A stretch of DNA of 45,836 nt from an uncultured Verrucomicrobia subdivision 3 bacterium (GTDB lineage Bacteria > Verrucomicrobiota > Verrucomicrobiia > Limisphaerales > UBA8199). Below the pieces are notes generated by a model that was not told where the DNA came from, did not search any database, and worked only from the letters and a program-made list of their open reading frames with translations. A program made the translations under genes and the position numbers. Of the stretch, positions 17,015 to 25,341 are shown piece after piece (the stretch's first letter is position 1; each line of letters opens with the position of its first letter). Location of the stretch: NCBI GenBank assembly GCA_903912925.1, contig CAIWJG010000040.1, positions 1-45,836 of the forward strand, in the 5' to 3' direction.

Positions 17015-17926
17015 ATGAAACGCAATCCATTGACCCTTATCATTGCCCTGCTGCTGATCCTGATCTTCGGCTTTCTCCTGTTCTCAATTCAGGTCCGCAC
17101 CACCGAGGTGGCCGTGGTCACCACGTTCGGAAAGCCGACGCGCCAGATCACCGAACCGAGCCTGTATTTCAAGTGGCCCTGGCCGATACAGAAGGTGTGG
17201 ACCTTCGACCGGCGGGTGCAGAACTTCGAGGACCGGCTCACCGAAGGTCTTACGAGCGACAACTTCGGCTTGCTGACCTCGGTCTATGTCGGCTGGAAGG
17301 TCTCGAACCCAACCAACTTCTTCCCCCGTTTCGCCGGCAGCGCCAATCCGATTTCGGCGGCGGAAACGCTGCTCGACCAATGGGTGGGCAACGCCAAGAC
17401 CGACGTCGTGGGCAAGCATCCGCTGTCCGACTTCGTTTCCACGAGCGATAATGGGGCCGCGTTTCTCGCGATCGAGAAGGCCATCCTGGAAGGCATCCGG
17501 TCCCAAATCCGCACCAACAACCTCGGATTAGAGGTCGAATTCCTCGGCATCAAGCGCTTGCAGCTCCCGGAAACCGTCAGCCAGTCGGTGTTTGACCGCA
17601 TGACCTCCGAGCGGAAGGTGCTGGCGGACCGCTTCCAGTATGAAGGCGAAGCCGAAGCCCAGCGCATTCGCTCGGATGCCGAGCGCAAGGCGGCGGAACT
17701 GCTGGCCAACGCCGAATCGCAGGCGACTCGCATTAAAGGCATTGGCGAGGCGGAAGCCGCCAAATCATTGGCCGTCTTCCAGCAAAACCCCGAACTGGCC
17801 AGCTTTATCTTCCGCCTGAATGCGCTGGAAAGCTCCCTGAAGGAGCGCTCGGTGCTTATTTTCGATCAGCAAACGCCTCCGTTTGACTTGTTCCGTGGCG
17901 TCTCGACCAACCTGCTGAAGAAGTGA
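17015..17926 (+). CDS. hflC: SPFH-domain protein, HflC-like
   Basis: This 303-residue protein has one N-terminal transmembrane helix (about 7-26). The SPFH domain follows: VRTTEVAVVTTFGKPTR, FKWPWPIQKVWTFDRRVQNFED. A long Ala/Glu-rich coiled coil comes next (RFQYEGEAEAQRIRSDAERKAAELLANAE), with the conserved IRSDAERKA of HflC. Size matches HflC (regulator of the FtsH protease), although no ftsH is visible. The C-terminal segment is soluble. Spacing to neighbours is 5 and 7 bases, so it is co-translated with two other SPFH genes. HflC identity is from family resemblance; the actual partner here could be the P-type ATPase or ABC proteins. Confidence 0.85.
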   Translation: MKRNPLTLIIALLLILIFGFLLFSIQVRTTEVAVVTTFGKPTRQITEPSLYFKWPWPIQKVWTFDRRVQNFEDRLTEGLTSDNFGLLTSVYVGWKVSNPTNFFPRFAGSANPISAAETLLDQWVGNAKTDVVGKHPLSDFVSTSDNGAAFLAIEKAILEGIRSQIRTNNLGLEVEFLGIKRLQLPETVSQSVFDRMTSERKVLADRFQYEGEAEAQRIRSDAERKAAELLANAESQATRIKGIGEAEAAKSLAVFQQNPELASFIFRLNALESSLKERSVLIFDQQTPPFDLFRGVSTNLLKK

Positions 17927-17933
17927 TCCGGCG

Positions 17934-19031
17934 ATGAACGACCACCTACATTCGCCCGACGATCTGCCCGCGCCGGCCCTGCCGCCAGAGACGCCGATGG
18001 ATGCCAGCTCGCAGGCGTTGGCCGAAGCGCTGCGCAGCAGCTTTGCCATCGTCAAAGTCTTGATGGTGTTGCTGGTGCTGCTGTTCCTCGCTTCCGGTTT
18101 CTTTACCGTGGGACCCCAGGAGCGGGCAATCTTATTGCGGTTTGGCCGGCCGGTGGGCGAGGGCGAAAAGGCCCTGCTCATGCCTGGGCTGCACTGGTCA
18201 CTCCCGTACCCCATTGACGAGAGCATCAAGGTTTCCATCTCTGGCCTGCAGCAAGTCAGGTCCACGGTGGGCTGGTATCCGGTGACGCCCGAGCAGGAGT
18301 TGTCCGGGATCGAGCCGCCTGCGGGCGGGCCGCTGAACCCAATCGTGGACGGCTACGCGCTGACGGCCGATGCGAACATCATTCACACGCGCGCCATCCT
18401 GACCTATCGCATCAAGGATCCGATCCGATACGTGTTCAGCTTTGTAAACGCTTCCAACGCGGTGCAGAACGCCCTGGACAACGCGCTGCTTTACGCCGCC
18501 TCTCGCTTCAAGGTGGACGACATCCTCACGCGCGACATCGCGGGGTTCCGGTCTGCGGTGCGGCGCCATGCGACTCAGTCGGCCGAGATGCAGGACCTGG
18601 GCATTGTCGTTGAGACGTGCACCGTTGACAGCGTCCCGCCGCGACAGTTGAAGGACGCATTTGCCAACGTGCTCAAGGCCGAAGTGATGCGCAGCAAGGT
18701 GCTCAACGAGGCGCGCAGCTCCGAGAACCAGGTTACCAACAAGGCCAGCGCCGATGCGGAGTCGATCATCAACCTGGCGCAATCCGACCGCGCTCGGCGT
18801 GTGAGCGACGTGGGTGCGCAGGCGGAGCGTTTCCAGGAGATCCTGCCTCAATACAAGGATCACCCGGCGCTATTTGCCCAGCAGCGTCTCACAGAGACCC
18901 TGGGCCGCGTCCTGACCAATGTGCAGGATAAAATCTTCGTGGCCGATAGCGCCGATGGCAAGCCGAAGGAGATGCGGCTATTGTTAAACCGTGAAGTCCC
19001 GAAGCCGGTGACGGAAGAAAAGAAGCCGTGA
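17934..19031 (+). CDS. hflK: SPFH-domain protein, HflK-like
   Basis: This 365-residue protein has an acidic, Pro-rich cytoplasmic N-terminus, a helix (about residues 40-60) and an SPFH domain (VGPQERAILLRFGRPVGEGEKALLMPGLHWSLPYPIDE). The DGYALTADANIIHTRAILTYRIKDPIRYVF stretch matches the HflK core. A coiled-coil section (AEVMRSKVLNEARSSENQVTNKASADAESI) follows. Length and order fit HflK; it is the second half of an HflKC-like pair with the upstream gene. The P-type ATPase follows after 36 bases. HflK normally teams with HflC to form a cage around FtsH; the partner here is unknown. Confidence 0.85.
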   Translation: MNDHLHSPDDLPAPALPPETPMDASSQALAEALRSSFAIVKVLMVLLVLLFLASGFFTVGPQERAILLRFGRPVGEGEKALLMPGLHWSLPYPIDESIKVSISGLQQVRSTVGWYPVTPEQELSGIEPPAGGPLNPIVDGYALTADANIIHTRAILTYRIKDPIRYVFSFVNASNAVQNALDNALLYAASRFKVDDILTRDIAGFRSAVRRHATQSAEMQDLGIVVETCTVDSVPPRQLKDAFANVLKAEVMRSKVLNEARSSENQVTNKASADAESIINLAQSDRARRVSDVGAQAERFQEILPQYKDHPALFAQQRLTETLGRVLTNVQDKIFVADSADGKPKEMRLLLNREVPKPVTEEKKP

Positions 19032-19067
19032 CGGACGCTGAGATTCGAGAATTGAACATTTAAGATC

Positions 19068-21077
19068 ATGCAAGTCACTTCCCTTTTGAGCCGGCATGAG
19101 CACGAGCACGGCGGATCGTGCGCCACGTGCGGGCACGACCACGAGCACGCGCCCGTGCGCCTCCGTCAGACGCTGGTGGGCATTGTGTTTGTGCTCAACG
19201 CGTTCCTCGTGGACTGGCTGTTCGAGCAGGGCCACACGGTGGCCAGCGCGAGCGGTTTGATTGGCGCTGTCATCCTCGGCTATCCCATTGTCTGGACGGC
19301 CATGAAGGATATCCGCACCGGGGTTCTAAGCATTAACGAGCTGGTCGCCATCGCCGTGCTCGCGTCGTTTGCCACCGGCGACTACAAGACGGCCGGCGTG
19401 GTCGCCTTCTTCATGCTGATGGGTGAGATTATCGAGACGCGCACCGCTGAAGGCGCACGAGCATCCATCGAGGACCTGATCAAGCTCACGCCCACGAAGG
19501 CCCGCCGCATCACGCCGCAGGGCGAAGAGGAAGTCGCCGCCAAGGATTTGGCGATTGGCGATGTGATCCGCATCCGCCCCGGCGACAACGTGGCGGCGGA
19601 CGGTCTCATTGTCACCGGCCAAGGCTCGTTCAACCAGGCCACGATCACCGGCGAATCGCTGCCGGTGGATAAGAAGCCAGGCGACGAAGTGTTCGCCGGC
19701 ACCCAAAACCTGACGGGCGTGCTGGAGATCAAGGTGACCCGCGCGGGCACGGATACCACGCTGGGCCGCGTGCGCGAGCTGATTCTGGCGGCGGAAAAGA
19801 CCAAGCTGCCGATCATGAAGATCGTGGACCAGTATATGGGCTTCTACACCCCGCTGGTGCTCGTGATTGCGGCGCTGGTCTGGGCTTTCACCCGCAGGCT
19901 GGACAACGTCATTTCGGTGGTCATCTTTAGTTGCCCCTGTGCTTTCATTCTGGCCACACCGACGGCAATGGTGGCCGCGCTGTCCGCCGCCGCGCGCCTG
20001 GGCATCCTGATCAAGAACGTCGCCGACATCGAGCTGGCGGCCAAGATCAACGCCTTCATCTTTGACAAGACCGGCACGCTCACGACCGGGGAGCTGGCCG
20101 TCAGTCGGCTCGCGCCGCTCGACGGCGTCACGCCCGCTGAGCTGCTGCGGATCGCGGCCTCCGCCGAGAAATACAGCAATCATCCTACCGCCAAGGCGCT
20201 GTCGCAACTGGCCGCCGAAGCCAAGGTGCCGCTGGCGGAACCGAAGGACTTTACGGAGACCGCGGGACGCGGCGTGAAGGCCGAGGTGGGCGGCGCCAAG
20301 GTGTTGGTCGGTCGGGCCGCGTGGCTGCGCGACAACGGCGTAGAGGGGGATTTTCTGAAGTCGGTGGACCTGAACGAGACGGAAGGTTGGAGCCTGATCT
20401 TCGTGGCGCGCGACGGCCGGTGCATCGGCTGGGTTGGCCTGCAGGACCAGACCCGCGCGGAGGCGCGCGAATCCCTGGTGGAGCTGAAGGCCTGCGGGGT
20501 GCGGCGCATCGCCATGGTCTCCGGCGACCGCCAGCCGGTGGCGACTCGCGTGGCGCGGGAGATCGGCTGCGAGGAGGCCAGGGGTGAGTGCCTGCCCCAG
20601 AACAAGGTTGATTTTGTGCGCGCCGTCAAGGCCAAGGGCTACGTGGTAGCGGTGGTGGGCGACGGTGTGAACGACGCCCCCGCGCTGGCGGCGGGCGACA
20701 TTGGCATCGCCATGGGCGCAGCGGGCAGCGAGGTGGCGATTCACAGCGCCACGATCGCGCTGATGAATAACGACCTCCGGCGGCTGCCATTCCTCGTGAA
20801 GCTGTCGCGCAGCACCCGCACGGTGATCAACCAGAACTTCCTGTTCGGCATGGCCTTCATTATTGGGGGCATGACATTGTCGGCGTTGAGCTACGTGCCT
20901 CCGGTGCTGGCCGCGGCCATGCACACCGGCGGTTCATTGATCGTGGTCTTCAACAGCGCCCGCCTCGTGCGCAAGGGCGAGGAACTCGAACATTACCAGC
21001 CGGAGCCAGTGGTACCCAGCCCGGAACGGCCGACTCCGCCCGCGGAGAAGGCAGAGTTGGCGCCCAAGTTGGCGTGA
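19068..21077 (+). CDS. Heavy-metal P1B-type ATPase with His-rich N-terminus
   Basis: This 669-residue pump has the actuator TGES (194-197), the ion-pathway Cys289-Pro-Cys291 in FSCPCAFILATPTA, phosphorylated Asp333 (FDKTGTLTTG), the P1B marker His372-Pro373 and the hinge GDGVNDAP (531-538). These make it a P1B metal-exporting ATPase. There is no N-terminal HMA (GMxCxxC) domain. Instead residues 10-28 are HEHEHGG, CATC, GHDHEHAP, a likely soft/borderline metal site (zinc, cadmium, lead or cobalt; specificity not certain). The CPC motif more often goes with copper or zinc/cadmium types. The C-terminus is Pro-rich and disordered. Its placement directly after three SPFH genes is unusual. Confidence 0.93.
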   Translation: MQVTSLLSRHEHEHGGSCATCGHDHEHAPVRLRQTLVGIVFVLNAFLVDWLFEQGHTVASASGLIGAVILGYPIVWTAMKDIRTGVLSINELVAIAVLASFATGDYKTAGVVAFFMLMGEIIETRTAEGARASIEDLIKLTPTKARRITPQGEEEVAAKDLAIGDVIRIRPGDNVAADGLIVTGQGSFNQATITGESLPVDKKPGDEVFAGTQNLTGVLEIKVTRAGTDTTLGRVRELILAAEKTKLPIMKIVDQYMGFYTPLVLVIAALVWAFTRRLDNVISVVIFSCPCAFILATPTAMVAALSAAARLGILIKNVADIELAAKINAFIFDKTGTLTTGELAVSRLAPLDGVTPAELLRIAASAEKYSNHPTAKALSQLAAEAKVPLAEPKDFTETAGRGVKAEVGGAKVLVGRAAWLRDNGVEGDFLKSVDLNETEGWSLIFVARDGRCIGWVGLQDQTRAEARESLVELKACGVRRIAMVSGDRQPVATRVAREIGCEEARGECLPQNKVDFVRAVKAKGYVVAVVGDGVNDAPALAAGDIGIAMGAAGSEVAIHSATIALMNNDLRRLPFLVKLSRSTRTVINQNFLFGMAFIIGGMTLSALSYVPPVLAAAMHTGGSLIVVFNSARLVRKGEELEHYQPEPVVPSPERPTPPAEKAELAPKLA

Positions 21078-21118
21078 GCACGATCTTCGACGTTTTCAAT
21101 AAGCGAGCGCGTGACTGG

Positions 21119-21153
21119 AGAAATCCGAAGTCCGAAATCCGAGGTCCGAAGAC
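21119..21153. repeat. CCGAA heptad array (short)
   Basis: Five 7-bp units (CCGAAGT, CCGAAAT, CCGAGGT, CCGAAGA) lie in the 127-base gap between the P-type ATPase and ABC ATPase genes. It is the only such gap in the eight-gene run. Confidence 0.75.
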
Positions 21154-21204
21154 CCCAGTGGCTGTTCCGGAAACGTGTCACTTTCGCGAGCCGAAATACA
21201 TTGA

Positions 21205-22428
21205 ATGAGCATGAGCATCACTGACACCACCCCGCGCTCCGACGGGGAAGCGGTTGTATCCGTGCGCGGGTTGACCAAGGTCTTCAAGGACTTTTGGGGC
21301 CGGCCCAAGGCGCGCGCGGTGGATAACGTGGACTTCGAGGTGCGACGCGGCGAGGTGTTCGGGCTGCTCGGGCCGAACGGTTCCGGCAAGTCCACCACGG
21401 TCAAACTGCTCCTGGGGTTGTTGTACCCGACCAAAGGGCACATTGAGGTCTTCGGCCACTCGCCCCGGCACGTGGCGACCAAGTCCCGCATCGGCTACTT
21501 GCCGGAAGAGTCCTATCTCTACCGCTACCTCAATTCGCGTGAGACGCTGGATTTCTTCGGCAACCTCTTCCGTCTGTCGAGCAAGGATCGCGAGGACCGG
21601 ACGGAGCAGTTGCTGGAAATGGTCGGGCTGAGCCAGACCCGGATGCGGGCGGTGGGCGAGTTCTCGAAGGGCATGCAGCGCCGCATCGGCCTGGCGCAGG
21701 CGCTGATCAACGATCCCGACCTAGTGATCCTCGATGAGCCAACTGCCGGCCTCGATCCTATCGGCTGCCGCGAGGTAAAGGATCTGATTGTGGCGCTGGC
21801 GCGGCGCGGCAAGACCGTCATCTTGAGCAGTCATCTGCTTTCGGACGTAGAAGACGTGTGTGACCGCGTGGTCATCTACTATGGCGGCAAAGTCCAGGCA
21901 ATGGGTACATTGAAGCAACTGCTGGCGACCCCCGACTCGATTCGGATCACCACGCCGGCTCTGCCCCGCGAAACCATGGAGCGCGTGCTGGCCCTCATTC
22001 GCAAGGACGTGACCGATGACAAAGTCTGTATAGACACGCCGACGCAGAACCTGGAGCGCTACTTCCTGGACGTGGTGCAGAACGCCCGGAAAGCCGCGGC
22101 GGAAACCTCCGGCGCCATGTCCGGCGCCCGTGTTGCCGCCTACTTGCGCGGTGAGGCGGAGGCCAAGCCGGCGTCCGAGCGGATTCTGGACCGGCTGGCC
22201 GCGCCGCAAGCGGCCGCCCCAACACCTGCCTCCGCGCCCGCGCCCGTGGATACTCTGAGCCAGTTGAAGCTGGAGGCCCTGACGAAACCCGCGGAGCCGG
22301 TCGCCCCGGCGGCAGTCGCAGCGACCGCGGCGGCAAGTCCCGTGAGCCAAGCGGAACTGCGCAAGGCGGACGAGAAGCTGGCTTCGCTGTTGAAGAAGCA
22401 GAATGGCGGACATCTCAACGCGCCCTAA
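21205..22428 (+). CDS. ABC transporter ATP-binding protein with long C-terminal tail
   Basis: This 407-residue ATPase has Walker A GPNGSGKST (56-64), the signature FSKGMQRRIGLAQAL and Walker B LVILDEPTAGLDP, followed by the switch His (SSHLLSD). It belongs to the ABC-2 exporter class (CcmA/NatA type). Beyond the nucleotide domain (about residue 240) there is a DUF4162-like helper region, then an Ala/Pro-rich linker (about 300-370) and a helical end (AELRKADEKLASLLKKQNG). Start is the ATG pair at 21205/21211. Permeases at 13980 and 22442 are candidate partners, the second directly downstream (13 bases). Confidence 0.92.
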   Translation: MSMSITDTTPRSDGEAVVSVRGLTKVFKDFWGRPKARAVDNVDFEVRRGEVFGLLGPNGSGKSTTVKLLLGLLYPTKGHIEVFGHSPRHVATKSRIGYLPEESYLYRYLNSRETLDFFGNLFRLSSKDREDRTEQLLEMVGLSQTRMRAVGEFSKGMQRRIGLAQALINDPDLVILDEPTAGLDPIGCREVKDLIVALARRGKTVILSSHLLSDVEDVCDRVVIYYGGKVQAMGTLKQLLATPDSIRITTPALPRETMERVLALIRKDVTDDKVCIDTPTQNLERYFLDVVQNARKAAAETSGAMSGARVAAYLRGEAEAKPASERILDRLAAPQAAAPTPASAPAPVDTLSQLKLEALTKPAEPVAPAAVAATAAASPVSQAELRKADEKLASLLKKQNGGHLNAP

Positions 22429-22441
22429 GCGCAGTTGATTC

Positions 22442-23821
22442 ATGCAACCTTTGCTTGCCATCGCCTGGTTGACCTGGAAAGCCGCCCTTCGGTTCCGGCT
22501 CTTCCTGGTCGTGGCGGTCCTGTTGCTTGGGGCGGTGGTCGGCCTGCCGCTCCTGATCAAGGATGACGGCACGGCGCGCGGCTTCATCCAGATCGTGCTG
22601 ACCTACACGCTGAGCGCCATCACCGCCCTGCTCGGGCTTTCCACGCTTTGGCTGGCGTGCGGCACTTTGGCGCGAGACATCGAGGATTGCACCTTGCAGG
22701 TGGTTGCCATCAAGCCGGTCGCCCGCTGGCAAATCTGGCTGGGCAAATGGCTGGGGATCATGTCGCTGAATGCCGTCTTGCTGGCGTTGTCCGGCGGCAG
22801 TGTGTATGGCTTGCTGCAATGGCGTGCCACGCGGCTGCCAGCCGACCAGCAGAAGATTCTGCGCGACGAGGTGCTCGTGGCGCGCGGTTCGGCCAAGCCG
22901 GCGGCCCTCGACAAGGAAATCCAGGCGGAGACGGACCGGTTGCTCCGGGAACGCCTGCAAAAGAACCCGGGCCTCAAGGCCGATATTGCCGAGGTTCGGA
23001 GGCAGATCCTGGAACAGATCAAAGCCGAGTACCAGATTGTCCCGCCGGGATACGTGCATGAGTGGGAGATTGACTTGGGCTCCATGAGAGGGGTGACCAA
23101 CGGGCAGCCGGTCTATCTGCGCATCAAATTCAACGCCGCGGACCGGAGCACGTCCGGCACATTTGATGGGCGGTGGCGGGTCGGGGTGCCGCGCAAGACG
23201 CCGTTGTGGCATAGCGAGGTCATGAGCCTGGCGCCGGACACCTTCCATGAGTTCCAGGCTCCGGCCTATTTCGACGATAAGGGTGTGCTGACCGTGACCT
23301 TCGCCAATGCGAACAATACGGCGCTGCTGTTCCCGCTGGAGGACGGCCTCGAGGTGCTGTATCCGCAGGGTGGCTTTGGCCTTAATTTCATGCGCGGGGT
23401 GGGCATTATCTTCTGTTGGATGGCCCTGCTGGCTACGCTCGGGCTGGCCTCGGCCAGCTTTCTCTCCTTCCCGGTAGCAGCCTTTCTGTCGCTGGGCGTC
23501 CTGACCCTGGCGCTCTCCAGCGGGACCATTTCCAACGCGGTGACCGAGGGGACGCTGATGGGCTATAATTCGGAGACCGGACGGTCGGGACACTCGGCGG
23601 TCGATGTCGTCGCTATCCCGATCTTTCGCGGAGTGCTTGAGATGATCAACCTGGCCAAGAACTTCTCGCCCATCGATGCGCTCAGCACCGGCCGGAGCGT
23701 TAGCTGGGAAGACCTGGCCCGGGCATTTGGGCAGATCGTGCTGCTCCTCGGCGGATGCATCGGGCTGTTTGGTATCATCGTTTTCAGCCGCCGCGAGCTG
23801 GCGACGGCCCAATCCCAATGA
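22442..23821 (+). CDS. ABC transporter permease
   Basis: This 459-residue ABC-2-type permease has an N-terminal helix (about 20-42) and helices near 55-80 and 105-125. A soluble extracytoplasmic domain of about 180 residues (about 135-320) follows, with helical and then beta-rich segments. Four more helices come at the end (about 320-345, 350-375, 395-410 region, 435-455). LARDIEDCTLQVVAIKPVARWQIWLGKWLGI is the conserved cytoplasmic loop. It probably forms a heterodimer with the other permease (13980) or a homodimer, driven by the ATPase at 21205. The stop codon overlaps the next start (ATGA), so translation is coupled. Confidence 0.88.
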   Translation: MQPLLAIAWLTWKAALRFRLFLVVAVLLLGAVVGLPLLIKDDGTARGFIQIVLTYTLSAITALLGLSTLWLACGTLARDIEDCTLQVVAIKPVARWQIWLGKWLGIMSLNAVLLALSGGSVYGLLQWRATRLPADQQKILRDEVLVARGSAKPAALDKEIQAETDRLLRERLQKNPGLKADIAEVRRQILEQIKAEYQIVPPGYVHEWEIDLGSMRGVTNGQPVYLRIKFNAADRSTSGTFDGRWRVGVPRKTPLWHSEVMSLAPDTFHEFQAPAYFDDKGVLTVTFANANNTALLFPLEDGLEVLYPQGGFGLNFMRGVGIIFCWMALLATLGLASASFLSFPVAAFLSLGVLTLALSSGTISNAVTEGTLMGYNSETGRSGHSAVDVVAIPIFRGVLEMINLAKNFSPIDALSTGRSVSWEDLARAFGQIVLLLGGCIGLFGIIVFSRRELATAQSQ

Positions 23822-25341
23822 GCGCCAAACTCAGAAGCCTGCTCTTGCTCTTGCTTATCGGCGTGCTGCTGGCTGGCGTCGGTTGGTTGCAGCAGTCACT
23901 CAATCGCGACCGCGATCTGCTCGGCCTGACGCGGGCGGAACCGCTCGAAAACGCGCCGCCCGTGCTAGCCTTTACCACGGTCGCGCTGGGCGGCTTTCGG
24001 GGGCTGATTTCCAACGCGCTCTGGATGCGCGCCAGTGACCTGCAAGAGGAGGACAAGTTCTTTGAGATGGCCCAACTGGCAGATTGGATCACGAAGCTGG
24101 AGCCGCATTTCGTCCATGTCTGGCTCGTGCAGGCCTGGAACATGGCCTATAACATTTCCGTCAAGTTCAAGGAGTCGGCTCCCGGCCAGTTTCCCGACCG
24201 CTGGAGATGGGTCAAGGCCGGCATCGAGCTGTTGCGCGACCAGGGGTTGGAATACAACAAGAACGAGACGCTGATTTACCGCGAGCTGGCCTGGTTCTTT
24301 CAGCACAAGATCGGCCAGAACCTCGATGACGCCAGCGTCTATTACAAGCAGCAGTGGGCCAATGACATGTCGAAGGTCTTTGACAAGAAGACGCCCAATC
24401 TGGAGGAGCTGATTCATCCGCAGACGGCAGACCAGAAGGAGCGCGCCCGGCTGCTGCGCGAGACGTACAAGATGGACCCGCAGTTCATGAAGGAAGTGGA
24501 CGAGCGCTACGGACCGTTGGAGTGGCGCCTGCCAGAAGCCCACTCGATCTACTGGGCGGCGATGGGATTGAAGAAGGCGGCCGAGAACCCCACGAAGGTC
24601 AAGGAGGATGATCTGATTACACTGCGCCGGGTCATCTATCAATCCATGCAGATGAGCTTCCAGCGTGGCCGGTTGGTGACGAACCCGTTTGCGAAGTCGT
24701 TCGAGTTCGGGCCCAACCTGGACATCATCCCCAAGGTGAATAATGCCTACGAACAGGCGGCCCGGGAGGACGCGAAGAACCACGACCACATTCTGAAGGC
24801 GCATCGGAATTTCCTGCGCGACGCCGTTTACTTTCTATACGTGTACAATCGCCTGCCCGACGCGGCTCAGTGGTTTAAATACCTGGCGACCAATTACCCC
24901 GACAAGATGCTGATCGACAACAACACCAATTCCATCCCCGCCAATCTGACACTCGACAAGTATGCGGTGGCGCGAGTGCAGGACGACATTAGCGCGAGCG
25001 GCGGGCGCGATCGCACCGAGGGTGTCCTTGAAGGCCTGCTCGTCAATTCTTATCGGAGCATGGTGCTGGCCGAGGATGCGGCGGCCGCCGGGTTCAAACT
25101 GCTGGCGCGGCAGGTCTGGATAGCTTACCAAAGCGGCATCCCCGAGGTACGGATGGCCGCAGTTGGCTTGCGCCCCTTCGAGGAGATTGATCAGGAAGTA
25201 CGCCGGCGCATGCTGGATTCCAAGACTGGTGAGCCGCCTGAGGTGCGGGCGTTATTGCGCGCCAAACTGGGGCAACCGCCAGAACCCAGCACATCACCCT
25301 CCACGACTAATGTTCCGCCGGAGAAAGCTTCAAGCCAGTGA
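23818..25341 (+). CDS. Membrane-anchored helical protein coupled to ABC transporter
   Basis: This 507-residue protein has one N-terminal helix (about 5-24), then a long, mostly helical soluble part with a regular pattern that suggests TPR-like repeats, though no clean repeat can be assigned. A WMRASDLQEEDKFFEMAQLADWITKLEPHFVHVWLVQAWNMAYNISVKF segment and several Trp/Tyr-rich helices are notable. I do not recognise the family. Start at 23818 overlaps the permease stop by four bases (ATGA), so it is a true member of the operon and probably a periplasmic partner of the transporter. The 3' end overlaps the tail of the convergent signal peptidase frame by about 150 bases. Confidence 0.8.
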   Translation: MSAKLRSLLLLLLIGVLLAGVGWLQQSLNRDRDLLGLTRAEPLENAPPVLAFTTVALGGFRGLISNALWMRASDLQEEDKFFEMAQLADWITKLEPHFVHVWLVQAWNMAYNISVKFKESAPGQFPDRWRWVKAGIELLRDQGLEYNKNETLIYRELAWFFQHKIGQNLDDASVYYKQQWANDMSKVFDKKTPNLEELIHPQTADQKERARLLRETYKMDPQFMKEVDERYGPLEWRLPEAHSIYWAAMGLKKAAENPTKVKEDDLITLRRVIYQSMQMSFQRGRLVTNPFAKSFEFGPNLDIIPKVNNAYEQAAREDAKNHDHILKAHRNFLRDAVYFLYVYNRLPDAAQWFKYLATNYPDKMLIDNNTNSIPANLTLDKYAVARVQDDISASGGRDRTEGVLEGLLVNSYRSMVLAEDAAAAGFKLLARQVWIAYQSGIPEVRMAAVGLRPFEEIDQEVRRRMLDSKTGEPPEVRALLRAKLGQPPEPSTSPSTTNVPPEKASSQ

